Shown one piece after another: positions 28,798 to 37,460 of a DNA stretch of 64,000 nt. The stretch comes from Marinomonas posidonica IVIA-Po-181 (GTDB lineage: Bacteria; Pseudomonadota; Gammaproteobacteria; Pseudomonadales; Marinomonadaceae). The DNA lies in NCBI RefSeq assembly GCF_000214215.1, contig NC_015559.1, forward strand, positions 2,157,001-2,221,000, written 5' to 3'. The number at the start of each line of letters is the position of its first letter. Within the stretch, counting starts at the first letter, position 1. The notes beneath the pieces were generated by a model. That model had not been told where the DNA came from, made no database searches, and was given only the letters and a program-made list of their open reading frames with translations. A program made the translations under genes and the position numbers.

Positions 28798-29880
28798 ATG
28801 AAAAAACTTTCTACACTACTAGGTGCTTCTCTACTGTCTTTCAGTTGTTTAGTTGCGGCCCCAATCCAAGCTGAAGAAACACAAGTTCCTTCAACCGTCA
28901 ATTGGACCATTCCATTTGGTGTCGGTGGTGGTACCGATGTTTGGGCACGCTTCATTGCCCCTCATCTAACCAAAAACTTGGATGGTAACCCTACCGTCGT
29001 TATTAAGAACCAACCAGGTGGTGGCTCTATCACAGGCACAAACCTGTTCTATAAACGAGCTAAAGACAACGGTCAAGATATTCTTGGTACGTCGGCTTCG
29101 ACGTTATTCCCTTTCATGTTAGGCGACAAACGTGTTCGTTATAACTTTGATAAGTGGATTCCTTTAATGGCCAGCCCAACAGGCGGCGTAGTCTATGTTC
29201 AGCCAAACTTGGGTGTATCATCCGCTGCTGACATCAACAAATTGGACGGTGTGACTCTGCCATTTGGCTCTCAAGGTCCAACGCGTTTAGAGCTACCAGT
29301 GTTGATCGCTTTTCAGATGTTAGGATTAGATGTTAAACCCGTTTTCGGTATGAAAAGCCGTGGTGCTGGTCGTCTAGCGTTTGAACGTGGTGAAGCAAAA
29401 ATCGACTTCCAAACTTCTTCTGCCTATCTGAACTCTGTCGTTGATTTAGTCAAGAATGATAAAGCTGTGCCTTTATTCTCTCTAGGCGTATTGAACAAAG
29501 AAGGTAAGGTTGTTCGTGATCCTGCTTTCCCTGAATTGCCAACATTCCAAGAAGTATACTTCCAGAAATTTGGTAAAGAACCTTCAGGTGAAGCATACGA
29601 TGCTTACTCTAAGTTCCTTGCCGCAGGTTTTGCTTTCCAAAAGGTTATTTTCATTCCAGCTGACGCCCCAACAGATGTCATTGCAGCTTACCGCAAAGGT
29701 ATCCACGCTATGCTGAAAGATCCAACCTTTATCAAGGAATCCGCAGTGCAAGTTGGTCCTTACACTAACGTAGAAGGTATCCATGCGGCACAGCACTTAA
29801 GCGAAGCGCTTAATATTTCACCTGATCTATATAAATGGGTCGCACAGTGGTTGAAAACAAAATTTGATTACACACTGTAA
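28798..29880 (+). CDS. TctC-family tripartite tricarboxylate transporter binding protein
   Basis: A 360-residue periplasmic solute receptor of the Bug/TctC family. A signal peptide (MKKLSTLLGASLLSFSCLVAAPIQA) is followed by the two-lobe fold with WTIPFGVGGGTDVWARF (TTT receptor motif) near residue 40 and VVIKNQPGGGSITGTNLFY near 70. The cysteine in the signal region is not in a good lipobox, so a soluble periplasmic protein is likely. It captures a carboxylate and passes it to the TctAB permease encoded 23 bases downstream. The ligand is not predictable; the neighbouring tautomerase suggests an oxalomesaconate- or aconitate-like acid. Confidence 0.92.
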   Translation: MKKLSTLLGASLLSFSCLVAAPIQAEETQVPSTVNWTIPFGVGGGTDVWARFIAPHLTKNLDGNPTVVIKNQPGGGSITGTNLFYKRAKDNGQDILGTSASTLFPFMLGDKRVRYNFDKWIPLMASPTGGVVYVQPNLGVSSAADINKLDGVTLPFGSQGPTRLELPVLIAFQMLGLDVKPVFGMKSRGAGRLAFERGEAKIDFQTSSAYLNSVVDLVKNDKAVPLFSLGVLNKEGKVVRDPAFPELPTFQEVYFQKFGKEPSGEAYDAYSKFLAAGFAFQKVIFIPADAPTDVIAAYRKGIHAMLKDPTFIKESAVQVGPYTNVEGIHAAQHLSEALNISPDLYKWVAQWLKTKFDYTL

Positions 29881-29903
29881 TCTGGTTCTAGGAGTTATTA
29901 TTA

Positions 29904-31874
29904 ATGATTGAGTTCCTCAGCGCCCTGGATCAAATACTGTCCATTGGCCATCTCACCTACTTGATTACAGGTGTATTGGTTGGCTTAGTCGTGGGAATTA
30001 TTCCAGGACTCGGCGGTATTGCCGGAATGTCTTTACTCTTGCCTTTTTTATATGGGATGGAACCTTCCGTTGGTCTCGGCATGCTGATGGGACTTGTCGC
30101 CGTAATTCCAACAGGGGACACGTTTACCTCTGTTCTAATGGGTATCCCTGGCTCTAGCTCTTCGCAAGCGACTGTCATGGATGGTTTTCCATTAGCGAAA
30201 AAAGGACAAGCAGCACGTGCACTTTCAGCCGCCTTCCTATCGTCTATGATAGGTGGCGTTGTGGGTGCCATCGTGCTCAGCGTTTTTATCCTAGTTGCTC
30301 GCCCTGTGGTATTAGCCTTCTCTTCCGCCGAACTCTTCATGCTCACTCTACTCGGGTTAAGTGTGGTAGCAGCGCTTTCGGGAGGCAACCTATATAAAGG
30401 ACTGGCGGCGTGTGGATTTGGTTTGTTGGTTGGCACCATTGGTGGCGCACCAGCAACCGGTGAATTCCGTTTCACCCTAGACATAGATTATTTATACGAT
30501 GGCATTCCTTTGGTAATCGTTGGTTTGGGTATTTTTGCCCTACCTGAAATTGTCAGTCTATTGGTAAAAGACACTGCTATTGCCTCTTCTAAAAACACGC
30601 TAGGACATGGTTTAGGCCAAGGTTTTAAAGATGTCTTTGCGAATTTACCCTTAGTTGGAAAATCGTCCGTTTTTGGTAGTCTAATCGGTGCTATACCAGG
30701 CCTTGGCGGCTCTGTTGTCGACTGGATGACGTACAGCTTTGCGTTAAATTCAAGCAAGGACACATCGCAATTCGGTAAAGGGGAAATTCGTGGTGTTATC
30801 GCACCTGAATCCGCCAATAATGCCTGTGCATCTGGCAGTATGATCCCAACCATTTTGTTTGGTGTACCTGGCTCAGGTTCCGCAGCCGTATTCTTGGGTG
30901 GTATGCTGTTATTAGGCATTCAGCCTGGCGTGTCAATGATTTCCACGCACCTTGACCTGACGTACACTATTATCTGGTCATTGGCGATGGCAAACATTTT
31001 GGGTGCCATTTTCTGTATTTGCTTTACCCGCCCGATTTCATTGTTAACTTACATCAAGTTTTCGATTTTAACGCCAATCATCTTAACCCTTATTCTGTTT
31101 GCCGCTTATCAGGCGACACGCAGCTTGGGTGACTTCATTCTGTTAGGTGTCGTTGCCAGTCTTGGTATTATGATGAAAGGCGCAAATTGGCCTCGTCCTG
31201 CTTTCTTAATTGGTTTTGTATTGTCTTCAGGTGCTGAAAACTACTTTTTCCAGAGTATTCAATTCTACGGCGCCTCTTGGTTTACTCGTCCAGGTGTCAT
31301 CATTATTGCAGCACTGATTGTGATCGGCTTTGTTTTGCCACCCGTTCTGAAAAAACGTAAGCAAGCGAAGCTAGCAGACGCCAGCGACGCTGAAAAAGCG
31401 GTTGCGCCAGCAGAGGAAAAACAAACTCTATCATTTGCTGATCTAGCGATTGTGGGTATTTTTGCGATTTGTGGTGGCTATGCTTTGTTTGATGTTTGGG
31501 ATATGGCAAAACTGACGAAATCCTTTCCCATCATTGCCATTGCGATTGTACTGTTCTCCGTTGTCATGGTGATCTTTAAAGCCGTTCGAGAAAAACATCA
31601 AATGGTCGCAGCAGAATTAACACCAAATCTCGTCTATATAGCAGGCTTCTTTGGTATTGCTTACGGTTATTACTTATTCGGCTTTATTTGCACCACCTTT
31701 GTGTTTTCTTTGGTGTTTTTGAGACTGATAGCAAAAGCCTCTTATTTAAAATCTTCCACCATTGCCGTTTGCTTGGTCATCTTCTTAGTTACTCTGGGTC
31801 GTGTTATGCACGTCGACTACCCAGAAGGTATGTTCGACCTATATCTATTAGATGCCATTCGTTTGATTGTTTAA
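29904..31874 (+). CDS. Fused TctA-TctB tripartite tricarboxylate transporter permease
   Basis: A 656-residue inner-membrane protein. Residues 1-490 are the large TctA subunit, with its GIIPGLGGIAGMSLLLP and AIPGLGGSVVDWMTYSFA pseudo-repeats and the APESANNACASGSMIPT motif near residue 300. A charged linker (KKRKQAKLADASDAEKAVAP) joins it to a TctB-like C-terminus of about four helices (from about 505: LAIVGIFAICGGYALFDVW). No separate tctB lies between tctC and tctA, which fits a fusion. TTT systems are secondary transporters driven by an ion gradient. A GGAG site precedes the ATG. A terminator follows. Confidence 0.92.
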   Translation: MIEFLSALDQILSIGHLTYLITGVLVGLVVGIIPGLGGIAGMSLLLPFLYGMEPSVGLGMLMGLVAVIPTGDTFTSVLMGIPGSSSSQATVMDGFPLAKKGQAARALSAAFLSSMIGGVVGAIVLSVFILVARPVVLAFSSAELFMLTLLGLSVVAALSGGNLYKGLAACGFGLLVGTIGGAPATGEFRFTLDIDYLYDGIPLVIVGLGIFALPEIVSLLVKDTAIASSKNTLGHGLGQGFKDVFANLPLVGKSSVFGSLIGAIPGLGGSVVDWMTYSFALNSSKDTSQFGKGEIRGVIAPESANNACASGSMIPTILFGVPGSGSAAVFLGGMLLLGIQPGVSMISTHLDLTYTIIWSLAMANILGAIFCICFTRPISLLTYIKFSILTPIILTLILFAAYQATRSLGDFILLGVVASLGIMMKGANWPRPAFLIGFVLSSGAENYFFQSIQFYGASWFTRPGVIIIAALIVIGFVLPPVLKKRKQAKLADASDAEKAVAPAEEKQTLSFADLAIVGIFAICGGYALFDVWDMAKLTKSFPIIAIAIVLFSVVMVIFKAVREKHQMVAAELTPNLVYIAGFFGIAYGYYLFGFICTTFVFSLVFLRLIAKASYLKSSTIAVCLVIFLVTLGRVMHVDYPEGMFDLYLLDAIRLIV

Positions 31875-31914
31875 TCTTACTATTTAATTTACTCAAAAGG
31901 CCCTCCCGCCTTCT

Positions 31915-31948
31915 ATCCCGATAGCCGCTTTGGTATCGGGATTTTTTT
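31915..31948 (+). terminator. Rho-independent terminator after tctAB
   Basis: Stem ATCCCGATA / TATCGGGAT, loop of ten bases, followed by seven T. Confidence 0.88.
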
Positions 31949-32163
31949 ATTAAGGACATTTTTTTCCTTCGTAAAATGGCGTAATTCTGGGATTCGTGGT
32001 AAATTCGCCCCACTAAGGTGCACACTTCTTTCTTAATATTAAGTTACTTACTTATGAAATTTAGTGCGTTCACTCAGTACGAAGAAAACAAGCCACAAGC
32101 TTCGTTCTTCAACAGGAATATAACAACTAAAAAGCTCACAGAGCTTATACTCGAGGATTAACT

Positions 32164-33678
32164 ATGCAAGCATTCATTGATTTCCTAAACGGGATCATTT
32201 GGAGCCCAGCCTTAATTTATCTCTGTCTTGGCGCAGGTCTTTTCTACTCAATCATGACGCGTTTTGCGCAAGTTCGTCATTTCAAAGAAATGTGGACTTT
32301 GTTGTTCAACGGCAATCCGTCAGAAAAAGGTATTTCATCTTTCCAAGCATTAGCCGTATCTCTGTCTGGCCGTGTCGGTACAGGTAACATTGCTGGCGTT
32401 GCTGCCGCAATCGGTTTCGGTGGCCCTGGTGCGGTTTTCTGGATGTGGGTTGTGGCTTTCCTAGGCGCCAGTACTGCTTACGCAGAATCTACTCTAGGTC
32501 AAATCTACAAAGTCAGCGAAAATGGTCAGTACCGTGGTGGCCCAGCTTACTACTTTGAACGTTGTCTTGGTTGGCGTTGGTTGGGCGTATTGTTTGCCCT
32601 ATCGTCTATCATCGCTTGTGGTATTTTCTTACCAGGCATTCAAGCCAACTCGGTGGGCAACGCAGTCACTCAAGTATTTGGTGAAGGCACTATGGTCACC
32701 AGTTCTTTCGGTGAAGTCGGTTCAACTAAGTTAGTTGCACTTGCTGTGATTCTTGTCGTATTGGCTTTCATCATTTTTGGTGGCATTAAGCGAATCGCGA
32801 ACTTCACTCAAGTCATCGTGCCTTTCATGGCATTTGGTTACATCATCATGGCTTTGATCATTGTATTCTTAAACCTTGATAAAGTGCCCGGCATTTTTGG
32901 ACTGATCATCTCGGACGCCTTTACCGCTCAGGCCGGTTTCGGTGCTGCCATTGGTTGGGGGGTAAAACGTGGTGTTTACTCTAACGAAGCAGGTCAAGGT
33001 ACTGGTCCACATGCTGCCGCGGCTGCAGAAGTTCAGCACCCGGCACAGCAAGGTCTAGTACAAGCGTTCTCGGTTTACATTGATACTCTGTTTATTTGTA
33101 CCGCAACGGCTTTGATGATTTTAATCACTCAGCAATACAACGTACAAGGCGCACTAGCAGAAGGTCAATTCATCGTACAAAACGTTGATCCATCTACCAT
33201 CATTGCGTCTCCAGCCTTTACTCAAATGGCACTAGCAAGTGTGTTTGGCCATACTGGGTCAGCGTTTGTTGGAGTGGCCTTGTTCTTCTTTGCGTTTACG
33301 ACGATTTTGGCTTACTACTACATTGCTGAAACCAATGTGGCTTACCTACGCCGTGCATTGAAAATCAATATTCCACTGACCTTAGTGAAACTGTTAATCA
33401 TGTTCATGGTCGCTTACGGTACGGTTAACACAGCCGGTTACATCTGGAACCTTGGTGATGTTGGTGTTGGCTTAATGGCCTGGTTGAACATTGTTGGTAT
33501 CTTGTTGATTTTCTTTATGGCGAAACCGACCATGAAAGCATTGAGAGATTACGAACAACAAAAAGCTAATGGTGTTAAAGATTATACTTTCGACCCCAAA
33601 TCCCTTGGTATCAAAGGGGCTGATTTCTGGGAAAAACGTTTCGAGAAGCAACAAGCCGATAAAGAAACGAATAAGTAA
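32164..33678 (+). CDS. Sodium:alanine symporter, AGCS family
   Basis: A 504-residue, ten- to eleven-helix transporter of the alanine/glycine:cation symporter family (AlsT/DagA). Family features are SLSGRVGTGNIAGVAAAI near residue 68 and GWGVKRGVYSNEAGQGTGPHAAAAA near residue 270, with the conserved NEAGxG. It imports alanine, glycine or related amino acids with sodium. It stands alone with its own 214-base upstream region and a bidirectional terminator. In this window taurine transamination makes alanine internally, but nothing ties this transporter to that pathway. GGCATT-type GAGGATTAACT site before the ATG. Confidence 0.94.
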   Translation: MQAFIDFLNGIIWSPALIYLCLGAGLFYSIMTRFAQVRHFKEMWTLLFNGNPSEKGISSFQALAVSLSGRVGTGNIAGVAAAIGFGGPGAVFWMWVVAFLGASTAYAESTLGQIYKVSENGQYRGGPAYYFERCLGWRWLGVLFALSSIIACGIFLPGIQANSVGNAVTQVFGEGTMVTSSFGEVGSTKLVALAVILVVLAFIIFGGIKRIANFTQVIVPFMAFGYIIMALIIVFLNLDKVPGIFGLIISDAFTAQAGFGAAIGWGVKRGVYSNEAGQGTGPHAAAAAEVQHPAQQGLVQAFSVYIDTLFICTATALMILITQQYNVQGALAEGQFIVQNVDPSTIIASPAFTQMALASVFGHTGSAFVGVALFFFAFTTILAYYYIAETNVAYLRRALKINIPLTLVKLLIMFMVAYGTVNTAGYIWNLGDVGVGLMAWLNIVGILLIFFMAKPTMKALRDYEQQKANGVKDYTFDPKSLGIKGADFWEKRFEKQQADKETNK

Positions 33679-33718
33679 AATCACCCGATATCGATCATCT
33701 TAAATCATCATGATAGAT

Positions 33719-33749
33719 AAAAGGCCAGTCATACGACTGGCCTTTTTTG
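33719..33749. terminator. Bidirectional rho-independent terminator
   Basis: Stem AAGGCCAGTC / GACTGGCCTT with loop ATAC, A-run and T-run on opposite sides. It lies between the convergent AGCS symporter and gamma-glutamylcyclotransferase-like genes. Confidence 0.92.
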
Positions 33750-33757
33750 TTATCAAT

Positions 33758-34177
33758 TCACTCACCCCGAGAACGATATAATTGAGCGTGTTCTAGCGAG
33801 TATTCACCTTTTAATTCCATTTTAATATGATCAACCGGTAAAGATAGGCTCGGCTTACCATAAACATAAACCCTTACTGTCTCCCCCGTTTGCTGACACA
33901 CCACCTCGGTTGTGACTCTGTGGTAGCCATCGGCTTGAGCCACCCTTTCAAGTGCATCCATCTCTTGCAAAACCCTGTCCGTCACTTCAAACACTTGCCC
34001 TTTAATGGCATGCCCTAAACCTGGCGTTAAAATCAACCAAGGAGAATAACGTTCACCCACAAGATACAAGGGAAATGCTTTTTGAGTAACAAATTCTGCC
34101 CGAAAACGCTTTCCATGATTGTGCTTAAAATTGGGAAAGCCTTCTTTTAATGTTCCAAATACGAATATTTTCTCCAT
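33758..34177 (-). CDS. Gamma-glutamylcyclotransferase-like (AIG2/GGCT) protein
   Basis: About 139 residues from ATG 34177 (MEKIFVFGTLKEGFPN), which has a strong GGGAGGGG ribosome-binding site; the longer in-frame start at 34252 lies inside lctP and is rejected. The YGTLK-like motif FVFGTLKEGFPNF at residues 5-17 and the acid-containing FEVTDRVLQEMDALE segment, with the catalytic glutamate position, match the GGCT/AIG2 fold. Members convert gamma-glutamylamines or glutathione degradation products to 5-oxoproline, but many are uncharacterised. It lies 8 bases downstream of lctP, so the two are probably co-transcribed. Confidence 0.85.
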   Translation of the reverse strand: MEKIFVFGTLKEGFPNFKHNHGKRFRAEFVTQKAFPLYLVGERYSPWLILTPGLGHAIKGQVFEVTDRVLQEMDALERVAQADGYHRVTTEVVCQQTGETVRVYVYGKPSLSLPVDHIKMELKGEYSLEHAQLYRSRGE

Positions 34178-34185
34178 TCCCCTCC

Positions 34186-35772
34186 CTAATACAGCCATAA
34201 ATAAGCATACGAATACAAACCTGCAACCAAAGCATAAGCCAACATTGGCCATAATGTACGCTTAATGATAACTCCCTCTTTATTACGGATGCCGGCAATA
34301 GTGGAGACCGCAATAATATTATTAATGCAAACCATATTGCCCATAGCCGCACCGGCTGACTGCAATGCTAAAACCAAACTCACAGGTAAGCCTACCGATT
34401 CCGCAATGCCCAATTGGATGCCACCAAAAGTGAGATTGGACACCGTCGCCGAGCCTGAAAAGAAAGAACCCAGCGCACCTAACAATGCTGCCGTGTAAGC
34501 CCAACTCTCTCCCAATGCTTGAGCAAACGTCTGAGCAAGTAGAAACATGGGGGACGATGTTTCCCCTTGCATCATTAAATTCACCATCACTAATGCACCA
34601 ATCAGTGACACACAAGGAAGTCGTAATCGTCCGCCTGTTTCACCTATTGCTAAGATGACCTGCCGAGAAGACATGCGAAACAAAGGCACACAAACCAATA
34701 CCACTAAGACAAATGGAATCAAAGCTGGGACATATAAGCTTTTGTATTGCCAACTTATGTCTGTTCCTAAAATTTCATGCCACCCTATCACCAAAGATTG
34801 GCTCACCTCAAACTCCCCAATCGCCACTGTCCATTGCCACATTGGCATCGTTGAGTTTAACCAAGCTTTTACTCCTAAATTAGGGAGACGAGTTAGCAGT
34901 AGAATGACAATCAGCAAAACAAATGGTGATAAGGCTTTCAGCACTTCTATTGAATCTAATGATTTCTCAATATTCTGATCATTAGGCGGCGTTTTTAACC
35001 CCACTCCATGAGTCGCCAAAATGACACTCAAAACTAATCCAACGGCTCCGCCAATCAGAGCTGGAAATTCGAGATTCCATTGAGCCACCAGCACATAAGG
35101 AACGGTACAGGACAAAATGCTTAATACAATAAATCCCAAGTTAGACCAAATTTCTCGCCAAGGGATCACAAAGCGTAAGGCAATTACCGGCACAACAAAA
35201 GCAGCCAACATATTCAGCATGGCGGTTTGCTGAGCCACTTCGCTCAAAGTAGATTGTGTTAAAGACAAACCAGATAGGCCAAACCAGATTGGCGTACCAA
35301 CCGCTCCAAAAGACACGGGGATGGAGTTCATCGTCAAAGTAAGAATGGCAACAGGCAAAACAGGAAAGCCCAAACCAATCAAAATAGGCGCAGCAATCGC
35401 CGCTGGTGTACCAAAACCAGATGCACCTTCAATCATAAAGGCAAATGCCCAACCTATGATCATCAATTGTGCCACTTTATTGTGACTCACGCTCCTCAGC
35501 CAACGACTCAAAATCGCCTCTGCGCCAGAATAAAACAACACCCGATTCAGTAAAATAGCACCCGCCACAATAGATATAGGGGTAAGAACAGACATTATGC
35601 CAGCCATACTATTTGCCAACATTAAACGTCCATCGGCTTCAAAATAGCCATATTGAATCACCGCCACTAACAAGGCTGTGGCTGGCAAAGCAAAATGAGA
35701 GGGTACGGAGCGACGCTTAGTCATTGCCCAAATCAATAACAATATTGGCAATGCAGACAGCAGAATTGGCAT
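34186..35772 (-). CDS. L-lactate permease family transporter (LctP/LldP)
   Basis: A 528-residue inner-membrane protein with about twelve to fourteen helices. The LctP hallmarks are MIEGASGFGTPAAIAAPILIGLGF near residue 110 and GALGSFFSGSATVSNLTFGGIQ near residue 425. The family imports L-lactate, D-lactate or glycolate with protons. No lactate dehydrogenase gene (lldD, lldEFG, dld) or lldR regulator is adjacent, so lactate versus glycolate is unresolved and the symbol is withheld. It is transcribed toward the GGCT-like gene. Confidence 0.9.
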   Translation of the reverse strand: MPILLSALPILLLIWAMTKRRSVPSHFALPATALLVAVIQYGYFEADGRLMLANSMAGIMSVLTPISIVAGAILLNRVLFYSGAEAILSRWLRSVSHNKVAQLMIIGWAFAFMIEGASGFGTPAAIAAPILIGLGFPVLPVAILTLTMNSIPVSFGAVGTPIWFGLSGLSLTQSTLSEVAQQTAMLNMLAAFVVPVIALRFVIPWREIWSNLGFIVLSILSCTVPYVLVAQWNLEFPALIGGAVGLVLSVILATHGVGLKTPPNDQNIEKSLDSIEVLKALSPFVLLIVILLLTRLPNLGVKAWLNSTMPMWQWTVAIGEFEVSQSLVIGWHEILGTDISWQYKSLYVPALIPFVLVVLVCVPLFRMSSRQVILAIGETGGRLRLPCVSLIGALVMVNLMMQGETSSPMFLLAQTFAQALGESWAYTAALLGALGSFFSGSATVSNLTFGGIQLGIAESVGLPVSLVLALQSAGAAMGNMVCINNIIAVSTIAGIRNKEGVIIKRTLWPMLAYALVAGLYSYAYLWLY

Positions 35773-35928
35773 AATATGGTGATTTCCCTATGACGAATCC
35801 TGACACTATCAGATTTGTTCAACTTACATCTTGTGGCAAATCAATAACAACAAACTCTGCCCTTAATAGGAATCTATTGATTTAAGAGAAGTGAAAGTGA
35901 AGGGACAATACAAGCTGAACTGGTGACT

Positions 35929-36885
35929 TTATATTACTGACACCTGATTCCATTCTAAATCGGGAGTTTGACATGATATTTCAATCCGATTCCGACCTTT
36001 TTCCTTCGCTGTATAAAGTAAAGTATCCGCTTGATTTAGTAGATTCACTGCATTTGACTGATCTGTTGGCCGCACCTCAGCGAGACCAATACTGGCAGTA
36101 ATATAGGGTTTAACAGGAGAGTCTATATTAGGGATGTTCAAGCGATGAATTTGTTCGGTAAATTCATCGCATACCTGCTTAGCCGCAACCACATCTGTGT
36201 TGCCCATAATTAGAGCGAACTCCTCACCGCCATAGCGGGCGCACCAGAAACGAGGGGAATCCGAAAGCTTTTTGAGACGTTGAGCTATTTGCTTTAAACA
36301 ATCATCCCCCGCCAAATGACCATAACTGTCATTAAGCTGTTTGAAATGGTCTAGATCAATCACCGCAAGGCTGATAGGTTGCTGTAATGTTAAACACAGC
36401 ACCCATTCTTGCTGCAAAAACTCATCAAATGCTCGACGGTTATAGATGTCTGTTAGACCATCCAAACGAACCAATTCTTTTACCGCCAATTCGGCTAGCT
36501 TTCTTTCTGTTACATCCTGATGAGTAATCACAAAATAATTTGCTTTATTAAACTCAAAAGGCGAAACATGCATGATAAACCAACGATGCTCTTCGTCACT
36601 ATGGCAAGGGTATTCTAACGAATAGCTATTTATCTGGCCTGAAATCACTTTACGTATACCAGCACCCGCTTGATGACCAAAATCATCACCGGCAGAAGAC
36701 GCTTGATCACAAATATTCAGATAATTCATTTCTGTCCAATTCTGATTGCTAAGACATTGATTCTCATCACCAAAATTAAGCCAACTTTGATTCACAAAAC
36801 AAATGACACCACTGACATCTATTACAGCAATATGTTCTTCAATTGAATTTAACACCAGGTGCATAAACTCAGCGGATTCTTCCAT
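35929..36885 (-). CDS. PAS-GGDEF diguanylate cyclase
   Basis: A 318-residue soluble protein. A PAS domain covers about residues 5-120 (EEHIAVIDVSGVICFVNQSW, then the PAC-like YFVITHQDVTERKLAE). The GGDEF domain spans about 130-300 with the active motif ARYGGEEF. The RxxD inhibitory site is not conserved, so feedback may differ from that of the membrane GGDEF proteins in this window. It would make cyclic-di-GMP in response to a signal bound by the PAS domain. It lies alone, upstream of lctP on the same strand with about 156 bases between. Confidence 0.9.
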   Translation of the reverse strand: MEESAEFMHLVLNSIEEHIAVIDVSGVICFVNQSWLNFGDENQCLSNQNWTEMNYLNICDQASSAGDDFGHQAGAGIRKVISGQINSYSLEYPCHSDEEHRWFIMHVSPFEFNKANYFVITHQDVTERKLAELAVKELVRLDGLTDIYNRRAFDEFLQQEWVLCLTLQQPISLAVIDLDHFKQLNDSYGHLAGDDCLKQIAQRLKKLSDSPRFWCARYGGEEFALIMGNTDVVAAKQVCDEFTEQIHRLNIPNIDSPVKPYITASIGLAEVRPTDQSNAVNLLNQADTLLYTAKEKGRNRIEISCQTPDLEWNQVSVI

Positions 36886-37054
36886 ATTCTAACTCTCTCT
36901 TTTCTAAGGAATTTTCAGAGGTTAGATTGAGACTAGTACAGCATTTCCTAATGCGCCAATAAAACAAAGGTAGGAACAAAACCCATCTGCTATTACAATG
37001 ATCGCGTTTTTGTTATTACGATCAAATCCACCCAAAAATAGATTCGCTTTTTAT

Positions 37055-37426
37055 ATGAAATTATTAATCAAATGTATCCGTAACTTGCTTGGGGGCATCA
37101 TCGCCCTAATCGACCTTGTTACACGCGGACGTAAAATGAAACGTTCAGCAGAACAACAAACAAAGATAAACGAAGAGACAAAACAATTGGCTCTGTATCA
37201 ATTCTTTGCCTGTCCTTTCTGCATCAAAACTCGTCGCGCTATTTACAAGCTCAACCTTCCGATTGAAAAGCGTAATGCGGCAGAGGGATCACCACATCGT
37301 GAGGATTTATTCACTGGTGGCGGCCGAATCAAGGTACCGTGCTTACGCATTGAAGAAAATGATAAAGTGGAATGGCTATACGAGTCGTCAGATATTATTC
37401 AATACTTGGAAAAACGCTTTTCATAA
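37055..37426 (+). CDS. Glutaredoxin-like protein with N-terminal hydrophobic segment
   Basis: About 123 residues starting MKLLIKCIRNLLGGIIALID; a longer start at 36998 adds 19 residues. A short hydrophobic N-terminal helix (about 1-22) is followed by a basic/charged linker and a glutaredoxin/GST-N thioredoxin fold with the redox motif ACPFC at residues about 53-57, the cis-proline KVPCL near 92 and a C-terminal YESSDIIQYLEKRF. This resembles the GST-N-like glutaredoxins found in marine gammaproteobacteria. It probably reduces disulfides with glutathione; the helix suggests membrane association or an amphipathic anchor. It converges on the MATE gene. Confidence 0.82.
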   Translation: MKLLIKCIRNLLGGIIALIDLVTRGRKMKRSAEQQTKINEETKQLALYQFFACPFCIKTRRAIYKLNLPIEKRNAAEGSPHREDLFTGGGRIKVPCLRIEENDKVEWLYESSDIIQYLEKRFS

Positions 37427-37433
37427 AACATTG

Positions 37434-37460
37434 GACAGCGTTTATGATGAGACGCTGTCT
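37434..37460 (+). terminator. Hairpin after the glutaredoxin gene, overlapping the MATE 3' end
   Basis: Stem GACAGCGT / ACGCTGTC (37434-37441, 37452-37459) with a ten-base loop, then a pyrimidine-rich run. The right arm lies inside the last codons of the convergent MATE gene. The short T-tract makes it a moderate terminator. Confidence 0.55.

Noticed and set aside
29957..30919. Minus-strand open frames of 175 and 143 codons
   Set aside because: They lie wholly inside the TctA coding region, are Pro/Lys/Ser-rich, and look like antisense frames with codon bias of the opposite strand.
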